Shown here: in pieces, positions 58,398 to 64,000 of the stretch
Position numbering within the stretch: position 1 is the first letter of the stretch
Layout: the number at the start of each line of letters is the position of its first letter
Program-made: the position numbers and the translations under genes
The notes under the pieces: model-generated
What the model was told of the DNA's origin: nothing
Database searches by the model: none
The model's input: only the letters and a program-made list of their open reading frames with translations
DNA from: Arthrobacter sp. NicSoilB4
GTDB lineage: Bacteria; Actinomycetota; Actinomycetes; Actinomycetales; Micrococcaceae
Reading direction: 5' to 3'
NCBI RefSeq assembly: GCF_019977335.1
Contig: NZ_AP024653.1
Location: 3,100,001-3,164,000 of the forward strand
DNA: 64,000 nt

Positions 58398-59059
58398 CGG
58401 GTCCCCCTCGCCTGAACTGCTTCGGCCACGAGGGAACTCAGCTTCCCGGCACGGGCCGTCAAGCCTGCGAGATCCCCGCCGGTGAAGGCGTCCCTCAGCA
58501 GGGGTCCGCCAAGGCTGACGGCCAGGGCACCCGCCGCGATCCAGTCGGCCGCGTCGTCGACGCCGATTCCGCCCGACGGGATGACCTGCATGTGCGGGAA
58601 GGGGCCGCGCAGCTGCCCGAGGTATCCGGGTCCCACCGTGGAGGCAGGGAAAAGCTTCACAGCGGTTGCTCCAGCCTGCATGCCGGCGAGCAACTCCGTG
58701 GGCGTCAGGCCGCCCGGAAACACGGGCACCCCCGCCTGGACGGCGACGCGGACGACGTCGGTTACCATCGCCGGTGTGACGAGGTAGTCGGCCCCGCCTT
58801 CGAGCGCCCGGACTGCCTCTTCCTGGCAGGTGATGGTTCCGACGCCGATTTCGGCGTCAGCCCCGAACTCCTGCTTAAGCCCGGGAAGATGGTTGAAGAC
58901 GCTATCGGTGCTGAGTGTCAGTTCAATGGACCGCACGCCGCCCTTGACAAGGGCGTCGATGACGGGGGCGTACTCGCTGGCATGCCGCGCGCGAAGCACC
59001 GCGACAACAGGGTGCGCCTGCAGAATAGCGGAGACTGGCGTGCGCTGAATCCCGCTCAT
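58394..59059 (-). CDS. eda: KDPG aldolase / 4-hydroxy-2-oxoglutarate aldolase
   Basis: 221 residues, a TIM-barrel class I aldolase. It shows VVAVLRARHASEYAPVIDAL, GGVRSIELTLST, EIGVGTITCQEEAVRALEGG and the Schiff-base Lys in GATAVKLFPASTVGPGYL (about residue 138). It cleaves 2-keto-3-deoxy-6-phosphogluconate to pyruvate and glyceraldehyde-3-phosphate. ATG 59059 overlaps the upstream SDR stop by four bases. Confidence 0.93.
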   Translation of the reverse strand: MSGIQRTPVSAILQAHPVVAVLRARHASEYAPVIDALVKGGVRSIELTLSTDSVFNHLPGLKQEFGADAEIGVGTITCQEEAVRALEGGADYLVTPAMVTDVVRVAVQAGVPVFPGGLTPTELLAGMQAGATAVKLFPASTVGPGYLGQLRGPFPHMQVIPSGGIGVDDAADWIAAGALAVSLGGPLLRDAFTGGDLAGLTARAGKLSSLVAEAVQARGTR

Positions 59060-59826
59060 CGGGCCAGCCATCCGCCGTCGACCGGCAACACCACGCCGTG
59101 GACGTAGTCCGCCGCGGCCGAAGCGAGAAAGACCACTGCCCCGGCGAGGTCTCCTCCTGTGCCCCAGCGTGCGGCCGGGATGCGGGCCGAAATCTGCTCG
59201 TTCCGCTGAGCGTCGGCAAGGAGTGCCTCGTTCATGTCGGTTGCGATGTAACCGGGTGCCACCGCGTTGACGTTGACGCCGCGGGGCGCCCACTCATTGC
59301 ACAGGGCCTTGGTCAGCTGAGCTACGGCACCCTTGGATGCCGCGTAGGCCGGAACCCGCACCCCGCCTTGAAAGGTCAGGAGCGAGGCCAGGTTGATGAT
59401 TTTCCCGTGGCCCCGTTCCACCATCGGTGTGCCAAAACCCTGGCAGAGCTGAAAAACGGCGCGGGCGTTTATCCCCATCACCCGGTCGAAGTCAGTGAGC
59501 GGAAAATCCGTCGCGTCGTGCCGAATCTGGGTCCCGGCGTTGTTGACCAGGATGTCGATCCGGTGGTCCCGGAGGGTGTCCGAGATGGCGGCCGCCACCG
59601 ACTCCTCTTTTTCCAGATCCAGGGCAACGGCATCGGCGGTGACACCCCTTTCTTGGGCTGCCGCAGCCAGTTCCGGAGCCAAGGGGCCGCGCTGCAGTGC
59701 CACGACGTTCGCGCCGGCGCGGACCAGGCCCAGGGCGATGCCCAGACCGATCCCGCGCGAGGCTCCCGTCACGGCAGCGGTCTTCCCGCTCAGCCCAAAG
59801 GGGGATGTGAGTTGTGTATCGTTCAT
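59056..59826 (-). CDS. SDR oxidoreductase (gluconate 5-dehydrogenase/KduD-like)
   Basis: 256 residues. The cofactor loop is AAVTGASRGIGLGIALGLVR, Asn-Asn-Ala-Gly is in LVNNAGTQIRHDATDF, the catalytic Ser is in IINLASLLTFQGGV and the Tyr-x3-Lys pair is in VPAYAASKGAVAQLTKAL. It matches the IdnO/gluconate 5-dehydrogenase and KduD subgroup by layout. In this operon it could reduce 5-keto-D-gluconate to D-gluconate. Four-base overlaps on both sides. Confidence 0.9.
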   Translation of the reverse strand: MNDTQLTSPFGLSGKTAAVTGASRGIGLGIALGLVRAGANVVALQRGPLAPELAAAAQERGVTADAVALDLEKEESVAAAISDTLRDHRIDILVNNAGTQIRHDATDFPLTDFDRVMGINARAVFQLCQGFGTPMVERGHGKIINLASLLTFQGGVRVPAYAASKGAVAQLTKALCNEWAPRGVNVNAVAPGYIATDMNEALLADAQRNEQISARIPAARWGTGGDLAGAVVFLASAAADYVHGVVLPVDGGWLAR

Positions 59827-60902
59827 CGACTTTCCTGGGGTAGCGCGGCGGGTGCCACCGCGGGGCTGACAAGTACTTTGAGGACGCGGCCAGCGCTCAT
59901 TGCCTGCTCGAACGCCGAGGCTGCGTCTTCCAGGGCGAACACTTGGGTGGGGACGCGGCCCAGTCCCAGCTCGCCGCCTTCGATCAGGGCAACCGCCCGC
60001 TCCACGGCAGCGCGGGTGTAGACGCGCACCCCTACGAGCGTGTTCTCCGCGAAGGTGATCGCTTGGAGGTCGAGTTCCACCGGTTTCTTGTAAACCCCCA
60101 CCAGGACGATCGTGCCGCGGACCCGCACGGCCTTGGGGAGCATGGCCGCCACGGATGGGTGGGCAGCCGAGTCGAACACTATGTCTGCGCCGTCCCCCCT
60201 GGTGGCCGCAACGATTGCCTGCACCGGGTCCTCGCCGGGGCCGACAGTAGCGAAACCCAGCTCCTCGGCCACCTTCCGCCGGGCCTCGGACGGTTCCGAA
60301 ATCAGGATGCTCCCGGCACCCTGATGGCGTGCCACCAAAGCTGTCAGGAGGCCTATCGGGCCCGCACCGAAGACCACCACCCGCTCTCCGCCGGCGAGGC
60401 CGGACCGGGACACCGCATGCACAGCCACGGCGAGCGGCTCTGCGAGGGCAGCTTCCTGCAAGGGCACGGTCTCACTGATGGGGATGAGCGCTGACGCCGG
60501 AAGTGCCACGAATTCCGCCAGCGAACCGGCGACGTCGATGCCGAACAGCTTCAGCGCGCGGCAGACATGGGTATCCCCGCCGCTGCAAGGATGGCATTCG
60601 CCGCAGTGGATGAGGGGCTCGACGGTGACGCGGGTCCCGGCGCCTGGGCCGCCGTCGCCCGCTACCTCAACGACTCCGGTAATCTCGTGCCCCATGACAA
60701 GTGGCGCCTCGGCCCGCGGATGCCCGCCGTGCAGGATCGAAAAGTCGGTCCCGCACAGTCCCGTCATCTCACTCCGGACCAGCGCCCAGCCGTCGGGAAC
60801 CTCCGGGAGGGCAATATTGCGGGTCTCGATGGTGTCCGGCGCCGTCCAGACGGCCGCGCGCATTGTGGCCCTTTCCGTTTCCAGCTTCGTTGCCAGGCTC
60901 AT
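59823..60902 (-). CDS. Zinc-dependent alcohol dehydrogenase (IdnD/sorbitol dehydrogenase-like)
   Basis: 359 residues, medium-chain dehydrogenase. The catalytic zinc ligands are in GLCGTDFSILHGGHP (Cys) and GHEITGVVEV (His/Glu). A structural Cys cluster GECHPCSGGDTHVC follows and the NAD loop is GAGPIGLLTALVARHQ. The layout fits L-idonate 5-dehydrogenase, L-threonine dehydrogenase or sorbitol dehydrogenase; the operon favours an aldonate. ATG 60902 overlaps the upstream stop by four bases; an in-frame ATG at 60950 is less likely. Confidence 0.9.
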   Translation of the reverse strand: MSLATKLETERATMRAAVWTAPDTIETRNIALPEVPDGWALVRSEMTGLCGTDFSILHGGHPRAEAPLVMGHEITGVVEVAGDGGPGAGTRVTVEPLIHCGECHPCSGGDTHVCRALKLFGIDVAGSLAEFVALPASALIPISETVPLQEAALAEPLAVAVHAVSRSGLAGGERVVVFGAGPIGLLTALVARHQGAGSILISEPSEARRKVAEELGFATVGPGEDPVQAIVAATRGDGADIVFDSAAHPSVAAMLPKAVRVRGTIVLVGVYKKPVELDLQAITFAENTLVGVRVYTRAAVERAVALIEGGELGLGRVPTQVFALEDAASAFEQAMSAGRVLKVLVSPAVAPAALPQESR

Positions 60903-61876
60903 ACCAGGACCCCCGCATTGAGGATGTTCCGGGGGGTGCGGCCGGCACACACCTCAATAACGTTCTCCAGCGTGCGCCGCTTCAGCTCCGCATAGGATTC
61001 CTCGCTGTACCAGGCTGCATGGGGCGTCAGGACGGCGTTTTCGCATTCGATCAGCGGGCTGTCCAGCGGCAGCGGCTCCTCTTCGAAAACATCGAGTCCG
61101 GCGCCGTAGAGCTGGCCGCCGGCCAGGGCGTCGGCCACGGCTGCGGTGTCCACCACTCCTCCACGGCAGGTGTTGACGAGTACTGCGCCGCGCTTCATCC
61201 GGGCGAGCACGTCGGCGTTGATCAGGTGGTGAGTGTGCCGGTTGAGCGGCACGTGGAGGGATACAACATCGGCGCGGACAATCAATTCATCAAACCCGAC
61301 GACGGCAATCCCGTCCGCCGTCGTCGTGCCTTCCTCTTCCAGCGGGTCGAAGCCGATGACTTCGTAGCCGAGACCCTGCGCCTTTCGGCCGGTGGCCGAG
61401 CCGATGAGGCCCAGTCCAACCACGCCGAACACCCTGGTGGACATGCGGTGCAGTGGCTGCACGGGCAAGAGCGACGACTCGCCGCGGCGCACGCCGCGGT
61501 CCAGCCGGACGATTCCCCTCGCCAGGCTGACCGCGAGCGCAATTGCGTGGTCGCTGACGTCTTCTGTGCCATAGTCCGGCACATTGCAGACCGCGACGCC
61601 GCGGGTTGTCGCTGCCGTGACGTCGAGGGTGTCCACCCCCACGCCGTAACGGCCAATCGCCCTGAGTTCAGGCAGCGCGGCGAGCACACGGTCCGTGACA
61701 GGTGCGTACTGCACGACGATTCCGTCGGCACCGTCGGCGGCAGCGATGACCTCGTCTTCGGTCCGGCACTGGGCCAGGACGAGTTCCACTCCGGCGGCGG
61801 AGGCCACCTCCTGTTCAATGGCGATGGAGTCGTGGTCGCAGTCGGTGATGACAATACGGGTGGGGGCAGATGGCAT
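60899..61876 (-). CDS. D-isomer-specific 2-hydroxyacid dehydrogenase (CtBP-like)
   Basis: 325 residues. It shows GRYGVGVDTLDVTAATTRG, the NAD loop GVVGLGLIGSATGRKAQGLG (about residues 152-171), then VNTCRGGVVDTAAVADALA with the catalytic Arg region and NAVLTPHAAWYSEESYAEL with the His. Such enzymes reduce 2-keto acids, including 2-ketoaldonates (GhrB/TkrA group). ATG 61876 shares one base with the upstream stop (TAATG). Confidence 0.9.
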   Translation of the reverse strand: MPSAPTRIVITDCDHDSIAIEQEVASAAGVELVLAQCRTEDEVIAAADGADGIVVQYAPVTDRVLAALPELRAIGRYGVGVDTLDVTAATTRGVAVCNVPDYGTEDVSDHAIALAVSLARGIVRLDRGVRRGESSLLPVQPLHRMSTRVFGVVGLGLIGSATGRKAQGLGYEVIGFDPLEEEGTTTADGIAVVGFDELIVRADVVSLHVPLNRHTHHLINADVLARMKRGAVLVNTCRGGVVDTAAVADALAGGQLYGAGLDVFEEEPLPLDSPLIECENAVLTPHAAWYSEESYAELKRRTLENVIEVCAGRTPRNILNAGVLV

Positions 61877-63249
61877 TACTTCGCGTCCTCTTCTACGAGC
61901 AGGTCACGATCCACGGTTTCCGGTGCCTTGATGGTGGTGAACAGGCTGATGCCCATCATCGCCATCATGTAGATGGCAACGGGGAACCAGGATCCGCTGA
62001 AGGCCGTCACAAGCGCGGAACATATGAGCGGTGCGATGCCGCCGCCGAAGACCGAAGAGAACTCACGGCCCAAGGCGACGCCGGCATAGCGGTACCGCGA
62101 GCCGAAGAGCTCCGGGAAGTACGCCGCCTGGACGCCCACGGATCCCTGCGCGGCGAAGATGAAGCCGAGGACGATCACGAGCGAGATCAGGAACAGGTTT
62201 CCGGTGTTCAGAAGCATGAATGCGGGAATCGGAAAAACGAACAGGAACGCCGTCACGATGAGGTACATCCTGCGGCGGCCGAAGCGGTCTGACATGGTGC
62301 CGAAAGCGTAGGCGGAGACGCAAGCGAAGAGTGCACCGACCAACAGCACCTTCGGGATGAAGGTCGCGTCGATTTTGAGCTGGGAAATGAGGTAGGAGCC
62401 CAGGAAGACCTGGAAGATGTAGGAGTGCGCATTGGCGCCGACGTTCATGAAGAAAACTCGGACCAAGCCCTTGCGGCCGTTCTTGACCACATCGGCAACC
62501 GGTGTTGCCCGAATCGCCCCCTCGATATCCTCCTTCATTTCTTCAAAAACCGGTGATTCCTTGAGCTTGCGGCGAATAACGTATGCGGCAATAGTTACGA
62601 AGATCGAGGAGAAGAAGACCAGGCGCCAGCCATAGGCCTCAAGGGCTTCGCGGGGCATCATCTGCACCAGGATCCAGACAACGGCACCAAGGGCTGTGCC
62701 CGCTGCGGCACCGACGAAGACGAGCGAGGCATAGCGTCCGCGGGCGCCCTTGGGTGCAGTCTCAGCAATCAGCACGACGCCGCCGGCTTGCTCGGCCCCT
62801 GCGCCGAAGCCTTGCAGGAAGCGGCAGGCGACCAGCAGCACGGGGGCCCAAATACCGACCTGCTCAAAGGTCGGCAGCAAGCCGATGGCGAACGTGGCGA
62901 TGCCCATTAGGAACAGCGTGGCCACGAGGACCCACTTGCGTCCCAGCCGGTCACCGTATTTGGAGAAGAAGAGACCGCCGAGGGGCCGGGCGCCGAAACC
63001 GACGGCGTAGGCGCCGAAGGCGGCGATAATGCCGATTGCCGGGTCCACGTTCGGGAAGAAGATCCTGTTGAAGATGATCGCCGAGGCGGTCCCGTAGATC
63101 ACAAAGTCGTATTGCTCGAGGGCCGTGCCGATGAGGCCGGCCCAGGCGGCCCGGCGGACGGGGCCCTTGTCTGCGGGCGCGTGGCCCGGCTCAGTGTCAC
63201 GGCCGTCAACGGTCGTCGACGTACTGCGAACAACATCGTTCTCAGTCAC
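61876..63249 (-). CDS. MHS-family MFS transporter
   Basis: 457 residues with about 12 helices. It shows WAGLIGTALEQYDFVIYGTA, FGARPLGGLFFSKYGDRLGR (MHS signature loop between helices 2 and 3) and RFLQGFGAGAEQAGGVVLI. The metabolite:H+ symporter family imports organic and sugar acids. It is the first gene of the sugar-acid operon and so probably imports its substrate. GTG 63249. GC appears lower here than in neighbouring genes. Confidence 0.92.
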   Translation of the reverse strand: MTENDVVRSTSTTVDGRDTEPGHAPADKGPVRRAAWAGLIGTALEQYDFVIYGTASAIIFNRIFFPNVDPAIGIIAAFGAYAVGFGARPLGGLFFSKYGDRLGRKWVLVATLFLMGIATFAIGLLPTFEQVGIWAPVLLVACRFLQGFGAGAEQAGGVVLIAETAPKGARGRYASLVFVGAAAGTALGAVVWILVQMMPREALEAYGWRLVFFSSIFVTIAAYVIRRKLKESPVFEEMKEDIEGAIRATPVADVVKNGRKGLVRVFFMNVGANAHSYIFQVFLGSYLISQLKIDATFIPKVLLVGALFACVSAYAFGTMSDRFGRRRMYLIVTAFLFVFPIPAFMLLNTGNLFLISLVIVLGFIFAAQGSVGVQAAYFPELFGSRYRYAGVALGREFSSVFGGGIAPLICSALVTAFSGSWFPVAIYMMAMMGISLFTTIKAPETVDRDLLVEEDAK

Positions 63250-63295
63250 AGTTCACCAATCTCTCTGGGTGCACTACGCACCAACTTTTCGATTA

Positions 63296-63312
63296 TCGGG
63301 ATGACATCCCGA
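63296..63312. promoter_or_regulatory. Operator palindrome of the sugar-acid operon
   Basis: TCGGGAT (63296-63302) and ATCCCGA (63306-63312) are perfect complements around GAC. TTTTCG (63286-63291) and CGAAAA (63310-63315) add a second, wider repeat. It lies between the predicted -10 and the start of the MHS transporter gene, a typical repressor position. The IclR regulator is the likeliest ligand. Confidence 0.5.
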
Positions 63313-63326
63313 AAACTTCAAGGTTG

Positions 63327-63356
63327 ACTATATAGCTACCGAGAGCCGGATCACAA
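63327..63356 (-). promoter_or_regulatory. Predicted sigma-70-type promoter of the sugar-acid operon
   Basis: On the minus strand TTGTGA (63351-63356) is a -35-like box and TATAGT (63327-63332) a -10-like box, 18 bases apart, in an AT-rich patch about 80 bases upstream of the GTG start. Read by eye only. Confidence 0.45.
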
Positions 63357-63480
63357 TAGATCTGACTTAAAGAATGGATAGTGGCAGTGAAGGTGGTCAG
63401 CGCAAACGAAAGCGCCCGCCGATCCGGGGATCAACGGGCGCGTCGGTTGGCAGTGGCGGCGACGCCAGCCGCAATGGCGA

Positions 63481-63537
63481 CGCGGGGTCACTTACGGTCC
63501 GTCCGACGGGGCGGTACGGACCGTAAGTGACCCCGCG
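63481..63537. repeat. Long perfect palindrome, copy 2 of a dispersed pair
   Basis: A 22-base arm (63481-63502) is the exact reverse complement of 63516-63537, with a 13-base loop. The outer part CGCGGGGTCACT is the same as in copy 1 at 33903-33965, but the inner arms differ and are still perfectly paired. It ends seven bases before the stop of the minus-strand amino-acid permease gene. Confidence 0.85.
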
Positions 63538-63543
63538 TTGCGG

Positions 63544-64000
63544 TCAGGAGCGGGGGTGTGTGCCCAAACTCGCGTTGGCGTCTGCGTCTGCCCCGGAGTC
63601 GGTTGCGGAGTTTGCCGCTGCCGGTTCCTTGGCGGCGCTCTTGCCGCCGGGGCCGTTGACGGAGGCCTTGGCCTCGGCGAACTTCTCGTTCAGTCTGGAG
63701 TGCCGCTGGCCGTAGGAGAAGTAGATGGCCACGCCGATCACGAGCCAGATGGCGAAGAAGATCCACGTCTCAACAGCGAGGTTCGTCATAAGGTACAGGC
63801 ACAGGATGGCGGAAGCGATCGGCAGCACCTTGCCGAACGGCACCCGGAACGCGGGCTTCAGGTCCGGGCGCTTCTTCCGCAGCACCAGGACGCCGATGCT
63901 CACCGTCACGAATGCGGAGAGCGTGCCGATGTTGATCATCTCTTCCAGCAGGTCCACGTTGGTGAGCCCGGCGACAACCGCCACGGCCGCGCCGCAGATG
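63544..64000 (-). CDS. APC-family amino acid permease, C-terminal part
   Basis: The frame is open to the right window edge, so only the last ~150 residues are present. It shows MINIGTLSAFVTVSIGVLVL, RPDLKPAFRVPFGKVLPIAS and two further helices (LYLMTNLAVETWIFFAIWLV), matching the last segments of YfnA/CAT-type cationic amino acid permeases. A soluble tail of about 55 residues, Ala/Ser/Asp-rich, follows. The palindrome copy 2 lies immediately after the stop. Confidence 0.87.
   Translation of the reverse strand, partial: ICGAAVAVVAGLTNVDLLEEMINIGTLSAFVTVSIGVLVLRKKRPDLKPAFRVPFGKVLPIASAILCLYLMTNLAVETWIFFAIWLVIGVAIYFSYGQRHSRLNEKFAEAKASVNGPGGKSAAKEPAAANSATDSGADADANASLGTHPRS

Larger units (their letters stand above)
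63250..63543. other. 294-base gene-free region upstream of the sugar-acid operon
   Basis: Holds the operon promoter (63327-63356), a probable operator palindrome (63296-63312) and the dispersed palindrome copy 2 (63481-63537), which abuts the stop of the amino-acid permease gene. The stretch 63360-63480 shows nothing else I can name. Confidence 0.6.

Noticed and set aside
63481..63537. Palindrome considered as an integron attC site or phage attachment site
   Set aside because: There is no integrase, no tRNA nearby and no core-type bulged bases; the pairing is uninterrupted.

Overview
The window reads as chromosomal DNA of a high-GC actinobacterium of the Arthrobacter/Pseudarthrobacter type (Micrococcaceae). 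GC content is high, GTG and TTG starts are frequent, genes are tightly packed with many 4-base ATGA overlaps, and the gene families are typical of soil actinobacteria (MaoC pair near murB, ROK/GH13 sugar genes, GAF-ANTAR proteins, GT87 mannosyltransferase-like proteins). I see no phage, insertion sequence, CRISPR array or plasmid function. About 80 protein genes and three tRNA genes can be supported.

Layout. 1-8.5 kb: start of a winged-helix protein, a small membrane protein, murB, an MFS exporter, two MaoC-type dehydratases, an ArsR regulator coupled to a SulP anion transporter, small DUF genes and a CitE-like lyase. 8.7-12.7 kb: an aldo/keto reductase and GH13 alpha-glucosidase operon divergent from a ROK repressor, with an inverted repeat between them. 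12.7-15.9 kb: an NAD(P)-binding protein, a large membrane O-acyltransferase with an SGNH-type tail in lower-GC DNA, then tRNA-Met and tRNA-Thr. 16.1-19.3 kb: a DEAD-box RNA helicase with a basic RG-rich tail and a MOSC protein. 19.5-28.9 kb: acyl-CoA dehydrogenase, SDR, two paralogous GT87 proteins flanking an HxlR-MFS pair, and transsulfuration genes (cystathionine gamma-synthase and beta-synthase). 29-39 kb: an ArsB/NhaD-like permease, VOC and GNAT proteins, an AlkA-type glycosylase, acyl-CoA synthetase, thioredoxin, thioesterase, S51-like peptidase and MgtC.

39.2-43.4 kb is a signalling cluster: three GAF-ANTAR proteins, a DUF1810 protein, an EAL phosphodiesterase and a DUF1059 protein. 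43.5-50.4 kb holds small stress and housekeeping genes, an ArsR/SRPBCC pair with an operator over its own start codon, SHOCT and DUF6325 proteins, tRNA-Tyr and a YajQ-family protein. 50.4-56.3 kb: HtpX, an MFS exporter, a Fur-family regulator with catalase, DUF2461 and TetR.

56.6-63.2 kb is the clearest metabolic unit. An IclR regulator converges on a six-gene operon (MHS transporter, 2-hydroxyacid dehydrogenase, zinc alcohol dehydrogenase, SDR, KDPG aldolase, KDG kinase) in which every junction overlaps. The enzyme set fits import and breakdown of a ketoaldonate or aldonate such as 2-keto-L-gulonate or L-idonate through gluconate to KDG and KDPG. The required sugar-acid dehydratase is not in the window. 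The window ends inside an amino-acid permease.

The most unusual non-coding signal is a pair of long perfect palindromes (33903-33965 and 63481-63537). They share the same outer arms but have different, still perfectly paired, inner arms. This suggests a dispersed repeat family maintained for its secondary structure.
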